From positions 1 through 64,000 of IMG/VR virus record IMGVR_UViG_3300025168_011805: a DNA stretch of 64,000 nt; one strand, 5' to 3'. Of this stretch, positions 7,871 through 16,405 are shown in pieces. Position 1 is the stretch's first letter. Each line of letters opens with the position of its first letter. Position numbers and translations under genes: made by a program. The notes beneath the pieces were generated by a model. That model was not told the origin of the DNA and made no database searches. It worked only from the letters and a program-made list of their open reading frames with translations. Source of the stretch: a virus.

Positions 7871-9586
7871 ATGATCACATTTAATAATGTTCGATTTAAA
7901 AATTTTGGATCATTCGGAAATTATTTTACTGAAATAAACTTGGGTGGGAAGACAACCACTCTTGTCACCGGAGCAAATGGTCATGGTAAGTCTTACGCTT
8001 TGTTGGACTCCATTACCTTTGCTTTGTTTGGCAAACCATTCCGTAGAATAAACATTCCACAATTAATTAATAGTATCAACAATAAAGATTGTTTAGTTGA
8101 ACTTTCCTTTTCTGTTGGGACACACGAGTATAAGATAATACGAGGATTGAATCCCAAGATATTTGAAATCTATAAAGATGGAAAGTTATTGGATCAAAAT
8201 GCAAAAGCTAAAGATTATCAACGAATGCTCGAAGAACAAGTTGTAAGAATGAACTATAAAACATTCACTCAAATAGTTACTCTTGGTAGCTCCTCTTTTA
8301 TTCCGTTCATGCAGTTGAGTGCCTCCGAAAGAAGATCTGTCATTGAAGATATTTTGGACTTGAATGTTTTTAGTTTGATGAATGATGTGTTAAAAGAAAA
8401 AAGATCTTTACTTAGAGAAAAAATAAACAAAATTGATTCTGCTGTTTCCACGGTTAAAGAAAAAATTAATCTTCAGAAGAATCATATAGAGAGTCTAAAA
8501 GAAAAAGGTAAAGAAACCTTAGAAAATAATCAAAGTAAGATTGAAGAGTCTCAAAGTAAAATCGAAGAGTTTCAAAACAAAATTACTAGTTCAGAAAATA
8601 AAATAAAAGATCTAGAAGTTAACATAGAAGATAGATCATCAATTGAAAATTCTTTGAGTAAACTTGAGGAATTGGAATCGCAGATGAAAAGAAACATGAA
8701 GTCAATAAAGAAAGAAATTTCATTCTTTAATACCAACACTTCATGCCCTACTTGTGATCAACCAATTGATTCTTCCTTCTGTGATGAAAAAACAAGTAAT
8801 CTAGAAAAAAACATAACCGATTTACATCTTGGTTTGGAAAAAATTGACGATTCTATTGTAGAGAAAAAAGAAACATTATTTTCTTATCAAGATTTTATTA
8901 ACAAGATCAAGGTTATTCAGGGTGAGATAACCAACTACAATTCTTCTGTTTCTGCAATCTTTAAGTACATAAAAAAGATACAGGATGAAAACAACGAATT
9001 GCAATTGAGTGATTATGATGTCTCTGCCGAAGTTTCTCAGTTAGAAGATTTTAATTCTGAGTTAGAATCATTTCTTGACGAAAAGGAAAGTGTTCTGTCT
9101 ACAAGAAGTGAATATCAATTTATGACAACTCTACTGAAAGACTCTGGGATTAAGGCAAAAATTATAAAACATTATTTGCCTATCATGAATAAACTGATCA
9201 ATAAAAACTTAACTGAAATGGATTTCTTTGTTCAGTTTACTTTAGATGAAGAGTTCAATGAAACAATCAAGAGTAGATTCAGAGATAATTTTACATATAT
9301 GAGTTTTAGCGAAGGCGAAAAAATGAGAATAGACTTGGCTTTATTGTTAGCTTGGAGAGAAGTCGCCAAACTAAAAAATAGTGCAAGTTGCAATCTTTTG
9401 ATTCTTGATGAAATTTTTGATTCTTCTCTGGACTCTGTTGGTACTGATGACTTAATGAAAATTTTAGATGGTCTCAGCCAAAAAAATAATATTTTTGTAA
9501 TAAGTCATAAGGCAGATCAACTTGTAGATAAATTCAAAAATCATATTAAGTTTAAAAAGGTGAATAATTTTAGTAGGATGAAGTAA
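7871..9586 (+). CDS. 46: Recombination endonuclease subunit gp46 (Rad50-like ATPase)
   Basis: The protein has 571 residues (T4 gp46 has 560). The N-terminal Walker A is GANGHGKS at 34-41, followed by a coiled coil from about 180, a zinc-hook CPTC near residue 292, a second coiled coil, the ABC signature FSEGEKMR near 479 and Walker B LLILDEIFD near 511. It is the ATPase partner of gp47 in end resection. It follows the SET-like gene by 12 bases. All functional motifs are intact, so the protein should be active. Confidence 0.95.
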   Translation: MITFNNVRFKNFGSFGNYFTEINLGGKTTTLVTGANGHGKSYALLDSITFALFGKPFRRINIPQLINSINNKDCLVELSFSVGTHEYKIIRGLNPKIFEIYKDGKLLDQNAKAKDYQRMLEEQVVRMNYKTFTQIVTLGSSSFIPFMQLSASERRSVIEDILDLNVFSLMNDVLKEKRSLLREKINKIDSAVSTVKEKINLQKNHIESLKEKGKETLENNQSKIEESQSKIEEFQNKITSSENKIKDLEVNIEDRSSIENSLSKLEELESQMKRNMKSIKKEISFFNTNTSCPTCDQPIDSSFCDEKTSNLEKNITDLHLGLEKIDDSIVEKKETLFSYQDFINKIKVIQGEITNYNSSVSAIFKYIKKIQDENNELQLSDYDVSAEVSQLEDFNSELESFLDEKESVLSTRSEYQFMTTLLKDSGIKAKIIKHYLPIMNKLINKNLTEMDFFVQFTLDEEFNETIKSRFRDNFTYMSFSEGEKMRIDLALLLAWREVAKLKNSASCNLLILDEIFDSSLDSVGTDDLMKILDGLSQKNNIFVISHKADQLVDKFKNHIKFKKVNNFSRMK

Positions 9587-9589
9587 TTT

Positions 9590-10345
9590 ATGCCAAGTCT
9601 ATTCGATGATGATTGTGATATTGGTGATTGGATAGATCCAAATCCCGCCCCAGTGATAGAAGAACACGAAGGATTTTCTATTGTTCGAGATGATCTTCTC
9701 GGAGGCGGATCTAAAGTTAGATTTGCAGATTATTTAATACAAAGTCAACCGGAGATAGAAGAATGGGTATATGGGAGTTCTCCCGCAACTGGGTACGCAC
9801 AGATTTCTCTTTCGTACTTATGCCGCAAATATGGTAAAAAGGCAATTGTCTTTATGGCTGAACGTTCGATGGATAAACTACATGATTATCAGTTGCGGGC
9901 CATTGAAGAAGGTGCTATAATGAACTGGGTTCCAAATGGGATGCTGTCGGTGACAGAGAAAAGAGCAAGAGATTATGTGCAAGAAAGTCCTATCAATCGT
10001 AGATTACTTCCTATTGGGTTTGACCATCCTAGTGTTATTGCTTCCGTTACTAGGGTTGCTTTACGGTGCGATGTTCGACCAAACGAAGTATGGACAGTCG
10101 GTTCATCCGGAACCCTCACTAGAGGATTACAGCAAGCATGGCCAGATGCATCGTTCCATTGTGTTGCTGTTGGACACAAAGGAGACTACGGAAGAGCAAA
10201 AGTCTATCACTGTGAAATCCCCTTCAACAAAGAAACAAAAGTGAAACCACCCTTTCCTTCTGCACCAACATACGATGCAAAGGCATGGGAATTTATGAAA
10301 AGGTATGCAAGTCCGGGTGCTTTATTTTGGAATGTAGGATCATGA
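9590..10345 (+). CDS. PLP-dependent fold type II enzyme-like protein
   Basis: The 251-residue protein resembles the ACC deaminase / D-cysteine desulfhydrase branch of fold type II PLP enzymes: VRDDLLGGGSKVRFAD near residue 31 (candidate Schiff-base Lys in GGGSK), YGSSPATGYAQ where the family has its substrate loop, and VGSSGTLTRGL as phosphate-binding loop. It is shorter than the usual 320-340 residues, so the small domain is reduced. It overlaps the downstream DNA methyltransferase by ATGA, which suggests a shared pathway, perhaps base modification or amino-acid chemistry. Substrate is unknown. The family call is moderate; no phage homologue was checked. Confidence 0.55.
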   Translation: MPSLFDDDCDIGDWIDPNPAPVIEEHEGFSIVRDDLLGGGSKVRFADYLIQSQPEIEEWVYGSSPATGYAQISLSYLCRKYGKKAIVFMAERSMDKLHDYQLRAIEEGAIMNWVPNGMLSVTEKRARDYVQESPINRRLLPIGFDHPSVIASVTRVALRCDVRPNEVWTVGSSGTLTRGLQQAWPDASFHCVAVGHKGDYGRAKVYHCEIPFNKETKVKPPFPSAPTYDAKAWEFMKRYASPGALFWNVGS

Positions 10346-11931
10346 AACAATTTTATGAACGAAATGATTATGTCATAAATTCAAAGGTGAATTGTAAGTT
10401 TGAAGATCTTCTTGCAATGACACCAGATGAATTTAAAGACTGGGTTATTGAATTGAGAAAAGTTTTGACTTACTCATGGGACAATTATGGTTGTCCTCCT
10501 CGCACTGGGAAGTCTGAAACTGATATCATCAAAGCATTCAATAAGCTTGCGGAATATCCAGTTCATACATTTACAAACACTGATGAATTATCAGATATAG
10601 ATGATGATGTGATCATAAACAAATCAAGACTGGGAGTGGAAGTCGATCAGTTTTTTGATAATATGTTTAAGACTAGAATAAATTATTCCGACAAAGACAA
10701 TGGACACTCCATCTATGACTTGATTGCAAATGATGATTATTTGGATCGAGTTGTAAAAGGTGCGTCTAGGCATTTCAGAAGAGATTCATTTTACTCACAT
10801 GCTCTTTCTACTATAAAAAATAGTAAGAAGTATTCCGTTGTTGATGTTGACTCTGGTGAGGAATGGATTGATATATTTTTTACAAACCAAAGTCTGTTTG
10901 ATGGATATGATTTCTTCTTAGAAGAAGTAAAAATCAGAGAGGGTTTGAATACTAGTTATTTTCAGATTGAACAGTCAGAGATTCTGCAACTAACAAAAGA
11001 TGAAGTTCAAAAGTATAAAGATTGTGGTTGGTTGCAATATAAACACTACTCTACATTTGATATTGAAAATATGGCTGACGATAAGGTTTATTCTATTAGA
11101 CTCTATAAAAAAGATAAACCAATGTTCCCCGGAGGCTTCAAAGCTTTTCGTATAGGTTATATCCAACCAGCGGTAAACTTTCCTCCCACTACAGCTAAAT
11201 ATTTGTATGAGAGATATACTGAACAAATTAAACAACAAGAACAAATCAGAATTTACGATCCAAGTTCAGGCTGGGGTGGTAGAATTTTGGGTGCTATGTG
11301 TGCTCGTGATGATAGGAATATTCTTTATATTGGCACTGATCCCAATCCTGACAATTTCTTTCCTGATAACACTTCTAAATATAGTCTGGTTGCCGATTTC
11401 TATAATACTAAAACGTACCGTGGAAATCCTTTCTTTAGCTCTACAAACAATTACGAACTATATCAACTTGGCTCCGAAGTAATTCATGAAGATCCGGGGT
11501 TCCAGAAACACAAAGGAAAACTTGATTTAATATTCACTTCACCTCCCTACTTCAATAGAGAGGCATATAGTGAAGATGAGAATCAATCATTTAAGAAGTT
11601 TGGTTCTTCGTATGAATCATGGAGAGATGGATTTCTTGAACCCACACTAAAGACTTGTGTTGAATATTTAAAAAATGATAGATATCTCCTGTGGAATGTC
11701 GCAGACATTTTAGTCAAAGGTGAGTATCTGCCTATAGAGAAAGATTCTATTGAAATTCTTGAATCTTATGGTATGATATTCAAGTACAAGTTAAAAATGG
11801 GATTGGAATCCATGCCAGGTCAAAACCGAGTGGACGAAAACGGAATCCCAAAGTGTAAGAATTATTGTCAAGTCAAAGGAAAATATCTAAAGTATGAACC
11901 AGTGTTTGTATTTTGGAAGCCAGGAGATTAA
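10342..11931 (+). CDS. DNA methyltransferase (N6-adenine/N4-cytosine type)
   Basis: The 529-residue protein has SAM-binding motif I DPSSGWGG at 306-313 and catalytic motif IV TSPPYF at 399-404, which mark amino-methyltransferases acting on DNA. The motif order (I before IV) suits the gamma or alpha class. The N-terminal 280 residues have no recognised domain and may read the target site. The start was placed at the ATG overlapping the upstream stop (ATGA), not at an earlier in-frame ATG at 10285. No restriction endonuclease gene is nearby, so protection against host restriction or base marking is more likely than a restriction system. Confidence 0.75.
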   Translation: MKQFYERNDYVINSKVNCKFEDLLAMTPDEFKDWVIELRKVLTYSWDNYGCPPRTGKSETDIIKAFNKLAEYPVHTFTNTDELSDIDDDVIINKSRLGVEVDQFFDNMFKTRINYSDKDNGHSIYDLIANDDYLDRVVKGASRHFRRDSFYSHALSTIKNSKKYSVVDVDSGEEWIDIFFTNQSLFDGYDFFLEEVKIREGLNTSYFQIEQSEILQLTKDEVQKYKDCGWLQYKHYSTFDIENMADDKVYSIRLYKKDKPMFPGGFKAFRIGYIQPAVNFPPTTAKYLYERYTEQIKQQEQIRIYDPSSGWGGRILGAMCARDDRNILYIGTDPNPDNFFPDNTSKYSLVADFYNTKTYRGNPFFSSTNNYELYQLGSEVIHEDPGFQKHKGKLDLIFTSPPYFNREAYSEDENQSFKKFGSSYESWRDGFLEPTLKTCVEYLKNDRYLLWNVADILVKGEYLPIEKDSIEILESYGMIFKYKLKMGLESMPGQNRVDENGIPKCKNYCQVKGKYLKYEPVFVFWKPGD

Positions 11932-11933
11932 AA

Positions 11934-12632
11934 ATGAACGGTGACACGCCGGGTGCTATAGTCGAAACATGGATTGATGAATATATCGCCTCCCTACAAA
12001 ACAATACAACTCTTCGTAAGAGAAGCGCAAAAGGTTTGTGCAGCGCATACAAAATGCCAAAAAAAGAAGCTAGATTCATTGCAGAAAGATTTAGAACTTT
12101 TGAAAATGAATTGGAGTGTAGTATAAATGAAACTGATCCTGATTTAGTAGAGGGTTGGTCTTATTTGTCAAAAACAAAACAAAAGAAACTTCTTCTTTAT
12201 GTCACTTCTATTGCAGATGAATTCGAATCGAGGAGTAAGATTGTAAGAAAGAAGAAAAAGATAACTCCAGAAAAGATGGTTAAGAATGTAAAGTACCAAG
12301 AGTCTTGGGACGAGCACTCAGTTGAATCGGTAGATTCAACAAAAGTAGTTGGTGCTAATGGTTTGATCGCATTCAATACTAAACAGAATAAAATATTCTA
12401 TTACGAATGTTCGGAAAAAGAAGGATTTGTTTTTAAGGGAACAACCATACAAAACTACAACCCTGAGTTGTCTTTTTGTAAATCTGCCGGAAGAAATATA
12501 AAAACTCTTCTGGGGAGTTGTTGTTCAGGAGGAAAGAATTTTTCTTTAAATACATTAGACAAGATAAATACTAAAAAGCTTCCTGTCACTGGAAGAATAA
12601 ATGACAAGACTCTTTTGTTGAGGTGCTTTTAA
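11934..12632 (+). CDS. Hypothetical protein
   Basis: The 232-residue protein is not recognised. The N-terminal half is helical and basic (KRSAKGLCSAY, then KKEARFIAERFR and a Lys-rich RKKKKITPEK near residue 110). The C-terminal half is beta-rich with several Cys (LGSCCSGG near 200). The start at 11934 follows a CAGGAG site, while an upstream ATG inside the methyltransferase gene lacks one. It is the third gene of a chain PLP enzyme, methyltransferase, this gene, and ends in a TAATG overlap with the next. Its basic patch would suit nucleic acid contact, but no function can be given. Confidence 0.6.
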   Translation: MNGDTPGAIVETWIDEYIASLQNNTTLRKRSAKGLCSAYKMPKKEARFIAERFRTFENELECSINETDPDLVEGWSYLSKTKQKKLLLYVTSIADEFESRSKIVRKKKKITPEKMVKNVKYQESWDEHSVESVDSTKVVGANGLIAFNTKQNKIFYYECSEKEGFVFKGTTIQNYNPELSFCKSAGRNIKTLLGSCCSGGKNFSLNTLDKINTKKLPVTGRINDKTLLLRCF

Positions 12633-12949
12633 TGGTACAATTTGACTCTTTTAATTTTATAGGCAACTACAAATTTTCAAATGAAAATGGAGTTCCTATC
12701 ACATATGAATATGGCGATCTTGTAATAAAAAATTCTAGATTGTATGCCGCGTCAAAAACAATAACTGGTGTATCTCCCGAAGTGGGAGAACGAGAAGGTT
12801 GGATTATGATGGGCAAATCACAAAACTTTTTCAATGACAATACAGTTCCCTTTTCCGCAAAGGTTGGTGACGAGTGGATAGATTCTGCCACAGGTAGGGT
12901 TTATAAGTACATCAAAGATGACAATGGAAAACACTGGGTTGAGACTTGA
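12632..12949 (+). CDS. Small virion-like protein with carbohydrate-binding-like motif
   Basis: This 105-residue protein starts at the ATG that overlaps the previous stop (TAATG). The segment YGDLVIKNSRLYAAS followed by EREGWIMMG resembles the small beta domains found in chitin-binding modules and phage fibre tips (a pattern of entry strand, aromatic LY, then a W). The second half, VGDEWIDSATGRVYKY, is a motif common in phage tail-fibre and collar proteins. It is out of place among replication genes, with the RNase H promoter starting inside its end. A small structural or adhesion protein is likely, but the particle location is unknown. Confidence 0.45.
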   Translation: MVQFDSFNFIGNYKFSNENGVPITYEYGDLVIKNSRLYAASKTITGVSPEVGEREGWIMMGKSQNFFNDNTVPFSAKVGDEWIDSATGRVYKYIKDDNGKHWVET

Positions 12950-12968
12950 TTTTTAATTAAATTATGAT
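12939..12968 (+). promoter_or_regulatory. Sigma70-type promoter before RNase H gene
   Basis: TTGAGA (12939-12944), an 18-base spacer and TATGAT (12963-12968). The -35 box lies in the end of the previous gene. The transcript would begin near 12975, so the first ATG at 12972 may be missed and the ATG at 12981 would be close to the 5' end. Confidence 0.45.
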
Positions 12969-12971
12969 AGA

Positions 12972-13820
12972 ATGTATAACATGATACTAATAGACAACAA
13001 CCAAATTATCTTATCGAATATTTTCCAATCTATAAAATACAATAATGAAATGGATATCGATTTTATTCGTCATCTAGTTCTGAACACTTACAGATCTTAT
13101 AGAAAAAAGTTCTCTGCTGAATATGGTGAAATTATTATTTGTCACGACTCTCCTGATTGCTGGAGAAAAAATGTATTTTCATATTACAAAGCACAGAGAA
13201 GAAAAAAGCAAAAAGACTCTGATGTTGATTGGAATAAAATTTTCGAATACTTACATATCATTAGAAATGAAGTAGAAGAAAATCTACCCTACAAAAATAT
13301 CTCAGCACAAAATACAGAAGCTGATGATGTCATTGCAGTTATAGCAAAACGATTCTACAAACAGGAAAAGATTCTTATCATCTCTAGTGATAAAGACTTC
13401 CAACAACTTCAAAGATATGGAAATATAAAACAATACAGTCCAAGTAAAAAAGACTTTGTTGTGTGTGAAGATCCGGAAACATATCTTCTGGAACATGTGT
13501 TGAGGGGAGATTCGTCTGATGGAATCCCAAATGTTCTTTCGGACGATGATTGTTTCATAGAGGAAACTAAAAAGCAACGTCCTCTAACAAAGAAGAAGCT
13601 CGCACAATATAAAGAAACCACAATAGGTGAAGATGATCCAATGTTTAAGAATTGGAATAGAAATAAAGTCTTGGTTGATTTCGAAGAAATACCCAATGAT
13701 ATTCAGGATAGGATACATCTCAACTTTGATGATTCAACCTATGGTGATCGTTCGAAAATTTTAAATTACTTTATAACCAAGAAATTAGTAAAGCTTGTTA
13801 ATTATTTGGAGGATTTTTAA
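12972..13820 (+). CDS. rnh: RNase H (FEN-1-like 5'-3' exonuclease)
   Basis: The 282-residue protein (T4 RNase H has 305) has the flap-nuclease pattern: an N-terminal LIDNNQ with a metal-binding Asp, ICHDSPDCWRK near residue 57, EADDVIAVIA near 117, SSDKDFQQL near 138, and LRGDSSDGIPNV near 180. It removes RNA primers and trims lagging-strand fragments ahead of gp43 and ligase. The start is uncertain: ATG 12972 or ATG 12981, the latter favoured if the overlapping promoter is used. The gene ends beside a GGAGGA site that serves the next small gene. Confidence 0.88.
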   Translation: MYNMILIDNNQIILSNIFQSIKYNNEMDIDFIRHLVLNTYRSYRKKFSAEYGEIIICHDSPDCWRKNVFSYYKAQRRKKQKDSDVDWNKIFEYLHIIRNEVEENLPYKNISAQNTEADDVIAVIAKRFYKQEKILIISSDKDFQQLQRYGNIKQYSPSKKDFVVCEDPETYLLEHVLRGDSSDGIPNVLSDDDCFIEETKKQRPLTKKKLAQYKETTIGEDDPMFKNWNRNKVLVDFEEIPNDIQDRIHLNFDDSTYGDRSKILNYFITKKLVKLVNYLEDF

Positions 13821-14018
13821 TTGAAAAACAAATCCACCCGTGGTAAGATCAAGTCTACCTCAAGTGAGGAAGATTATTCTTTTGGAAAAAAAGGTAGTCA
13901 AAGAAGAAAATCAAGCAGACATCAAGCAAAAAAATTGCTTAGAGATGTTAAACAAGGAAATATAGATGACAGTGATTATGAAGAAAACATGGAAAATTTT
14001 GATCAGTGGAGTGATTAA
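13821..14018 (+). CDS. Small basic hypothetical protein (TTG start)
   Basis: The protein has 65 residues and reads from a TTG at 13821 placed eight bases after a strong GGAGGA. No ATG is available in the frame. The first 45 residues are very basic (KGSQRRKSSRHQAKK), while the last 20 are acidic, ending in NFDQWSD. It overlaps the sliding-clamp gene by TAATG. The size, basic body and position before gp45 suit a clamp- or DNA-binding accessory, but no family is recognised. Confidence 0.55.
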   Translation: MKNKSTRGKIKSTSSEEDYSFGKKGSQRRKSSRHQAKKLLRDVKQGNIDDSDYEENMENFDQWSD

Positions 14019-14698
14019 TGAAATTAAGTAAAAACACATTTTCGATTCTAAAAAACTTTTCTAGTCTAAACTCAAATATTCTAGTTAAAGAAGGAAATGT
14101 TTTGAAGACCCTTACCCCCGCCAAGAATGTAATGGCAGAAGCTACTGTTGAAGAAGACTTCGCAACACAATTTGGAATCTGGGATCTTGGTAAATTCTTA
14201 GGAACAATTTCTCTTTTCTCAGATCCTGATTTTGAATTTGAAGAAGGGTATGTTTCTATCAAGGGATCTAATAATTCTTTGATTAAGTATTTTTATTCAG
14301 AACCAAGTCTGCTTACAGTACCCACCAAAGAAATTGATATGCCTGATACTGTTGTTAGTTTCGGTTGGAAGCAAGATATATTCAATGACTTGCAAAGAGC
14401 TGCGGCTGTTCTTCAGCTCCCCGATCTTTGTATCCACAATACTGATGATGGTGTCTTCGCTGAAGTTCTGGATAAAGCTGATCGAACTACTAACTCGTAC
14501 TCGGTTGAGTTGGGAGATGCTGTATATGATGAGTCTGCTGCCTTTAAATATTACTTCAAGGTAGAGAACCTGAAAATGCTTCAGGGAGATTATACAGTGA
14601 ATATTACAGAAAAGGTTGTTAGTGAATTTTGTAATGCTAGTGGACTTGATCTAAAGTATTGGGTTGCTCTTGAATCTGACTCTGTTTACTCTGTTTGA
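14018..14698 (+). CDS. 45: Sliding clamp gp45
   Basis: The 226-residue protein (T4 gp45 has 228) starts MKLSKNTFSILKNFSSLNSN, typical of the gp45 family, and continues with the two PCNA-like half-domains (FGIWDLGKFLGTISLF near residue 50). The trimer ring tethers gp43 to DNA and also serves as the mobile activator of late transcription with gp55. It overlaps the preceding small basic gene by TAATG and is followed by the clamp-loader genes gp44 and gp62. Confidence 0.93.
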   Translation: MKLSKNTFSILKNFSSLNSNILVKEGNVLKTLTPAKNVMAEATVEEDFATQFGIWDLGKFLGTISLFSDPDFEFEEGYVSIKGSNNSLIKYFYSEPSLLTVPTKEIDMPDTVVSFGWKQDIFNDLQRAAAVLQLPDLCIHNTDDGVFAEVLDKADRTTNSYSVELGDAVYDESAAFKYYFKVENLKMLQGDYTVNITEKVVSEFCNASGLDLKYWVALESDSVYSV

Positions 14699-14713
14699 TT
14701 AAAAAATTATAAT
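14685..14713 (+). promoter_or_regulatory. Sigma70-type promoter before gp44
   Basis: TTTACT (14685-14690), a 17-base spacer and a perfect TATAAT (14708-14713) span the end of gp45. The -10 box lies 12 bases before the gp44 ATG, so a transcript from it would have almost no leader and could lose the GAGG site. The call is tentative. Confidence 0.4.
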
Positions 14714-14724
14714 GAGGAATCATA

Positions 14725-15675
14725 ATGACCATCGTGGAAACTCAACACTACTTGTGGGTTGAAAAATATAGACCATCTAAAATTGAAGAGTGTGTCTTAC
14801 CAGAAGACATAAAAAAGATTTTCTCTGACATTGTAGCAAGTGGAGAATCTCAAAACCTTCTTCTATGTGGAGGACCTGGTTGCGGAAAAACTACTGTTGC
14901 AAAGGCTCTTTGTAAAGAACTGGGTACAGACTACCTAATGATCAACTGTTCGGAGGATGGAAACATCGATACTCTCCGAACAAAGATTAGAAATTTTGCC
15001 AGCACGGTTTCTTTGACAAACCAAAAGAAGGTTGTAATTCTTGATGAGTTTGATTATTCAAATGCACAGTCAACTCAACCTGCACTCAGAGGATTCATAG
15101 AAGAGTTCTCTAAAAACTGTAGGTTTATCTTGACTTGCAATTTCAAGAATCGAATCATCGAACCAATTCATTCTAGATGTACCGTTGTAAACTTCAACAT
15201 AGCATCGAAAGAGAAACCAAAACTCGCCATACAAATTCTAGATAGGATCAAAACAATCCTTGACAATGAAGGCGTTCCTTATGAAGAAAAGGTTTTGGTT
15301 GGATTGGTAATGAAATATTTTCCTGATTTCAGGAGAATCATAAATGAATTGCAAAAGTATTCTGTCTCTGGTACAATTGATGTTGGTATATTGTCAGATG
15401 TTTCTGAAATTAAAATCAAAGAATTGGCTTCTTCAATGAAGAAGAAAGATTTTACTTCAGTTAGGAAGTGGGTTATTGAAAACTTAGATAACGATCAAAC
15501 CCACATATTCAGAAAGATCTACGATGGAATGAATACATATGTTATTGCATCTTCAGTTCCACAGTCTATTTTGATTTTGGCTGATTATCAATACAAATCT
15601 GCGTTTGTTGCAGATCACGAAATTAACTTAACCGCATGTTTAGTAGAACTAATGATGGAGTGTGAATTCAAATGA
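14725..15675 (+). CDS. 44: Clamp loader large subunit gp44
   Basis: This AAA+ ATPase has 316 residues (T4 gp44 has 319). It has the RFC-like WVEKYRP start at residues 9-15, Walker A GGPGCGKTT at 49-57, Walker B VVILDEFDYS near 102-111 and the arginine-finger SRC motif near 151-153. With gp62 it opens gp45 and loads it on primed DNA. The GAGG site lies eight bases before the ATG. The gene overlaps by ATGA with a co-chaperonin gene inserted before gp62. Confidence 0.94.
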   Translation: MTIVETQHYLWVEKYRPSKIEECVLPEDIKKIFSDIVASGESQNLLLCGGPGCGKTTVAKALCKELGTDYLMINCSEDGNIDTLRTKIRNFASTVSLTNQKKVVILDEFDYSNAQSTQPALRGFIEEFSKNCRFILTCNFKNRIIEPIHSRCTVVNFNIASKEKPKLAIQILDRIKTILDNEGVPYEEKVLVGLVMKYFPDFRRIINELQKYSVSGTIDVGILSDVSEIKIKELASSMKKKDFTSVRKWVIENLDNDQTHIFRKIYDGMNTYVIASSVPQSILILADYQYKSAFVADHEINLTACLVELMMECEFK

Positions 15676-15971
15676 AATATTCTGCACAGGGTGACTATAT
15701 CCTAGTACAAAAAATCGATTACAACGAAGAACAAAAAACTGATTCTGGTATTATTTTCAAGACAAGTCAGGTACTGAGTACATCTTTTGCTCAAGCCACT
15801 GTTATTACCATGGGACCCGGAACTCCAGGTCTCGATGGAAAGGTAGCTAAAGTGGATTATAAAGTGGGGGACATTGTTCTCTACGAAGTAAGTAAGAGAA
15901 TTGGTATTCATGATAAATTTGACCTACTCAAAAGAGAAGATATTGTGGCGGTAGTTGATGAATCTGAGTGA
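15672..15971 (+). CDS. GroES-like co-chaperonin
   Basis: The 99-residue protein shows the GroES layout: GDYILVQKI at the start, a mobile loop around residues 20-35 (DSGIIFKTSQ), then ATVITMGPG, KVGDIVLYE and a final REDIVAVV strand. It would cap host GroEL. In T4, gp31 does this job for gp23 folding but has little sequence similarity, so this is a separate GroES-type solution. It is embedded between the two clamp-loader genes, overlapping gp44 (ATGA) and gp62. Its early placement fits a need for chaperonin before capsid synthesis. Confidence 0.85.
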   Translation: MKYSAQGDYILVQKIDYNEEQKTDSGIIFKTSQVLSTSFAQATVITMGPGTPGLDGKVAKVDYKVGDIVLYEVSKRIGIHDKFDLLKREDIVAVVDESE

Positions 15972-16350
15972 ATATCTTAATTCAATTAATTTTTCGAAGT
16001 CTCCACTGATGGACGGAGATCCCACTGGTTTGTATGAAAAGGAATATGTTCCCTTTGTCATCAACAAGTGTTTGTCTTATTTTCCAGACAGCATTCTGTA
16101 TGCAAATCAATGTAATCAAATGTCTCATCTCGGCAGTAAAATGCAATTCGACTATCTTAGATTGTCTCTCAGAAAGAGAAAGCGATTTAGTAAGTGGTTG
16201 AAAAGAGAGGACGATGATAAATTGGCTCTCATAAAAAAGCATTATAACTATTCAAATCACAGAGCAAGGGAAGTTTTATCTCTGTTGTCAGATGAACAGC
16301 TCAGAAATATAGAAGCGTTATATGACACTGGCGGTGTTAAAAAGGGATAA
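15958..16350 (+). CDS. 62: Clamp loader small subunit gp62
   Basis: The 130-residue protein is shorter than T4 gp62 (187). The segment YFPDSILYANQCNQMSHLG followed by FDYLRLSLRKRKRFSKW matches the gp62 core, including the basic KRFSKW. It forms the clamp loader with four gp44 subunits. The start chosen is ATG 15958, overlapping the end of the GroES-like gene; a TTG three bases earlier is less likely. The position between gp44 and regA is the T4 order, interrupted only by the co-chaperonin. Confidence 0.85.
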   Translation: MNLSEYLNSINFSKSPLMDGDPTGLYEKEYVPFVINKCLSYFPDSILYANQCNQMSHLGSKMQFDYLRLSLRKRKRFSKWLKREDDDKLALIKKHYNYSNHRAREVLSLLSDEQLRNIEALYDTGGVKKG

Positions 16351-16405
16351 GATCTATATATTATGCCATATTATATTGAAGCGAATATGTATTGGAGATA
16401 ATATT

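Noticed and set aside
9975-10244. An 89-residue frame with a hydrophobic start inside the PLP-fold gene
   Set aside because: It is fully nested in a gene with family motifs. The hydrophobic segment arises from the frame shift and no ribosome site precedes it.
11207-11482. A 91-residue hydrophobic frame inside the DNA methyltransferase gene
   Set aside because: It is nested in the SAM-binding region of a clear gene in another frame and has no good ribosome site.
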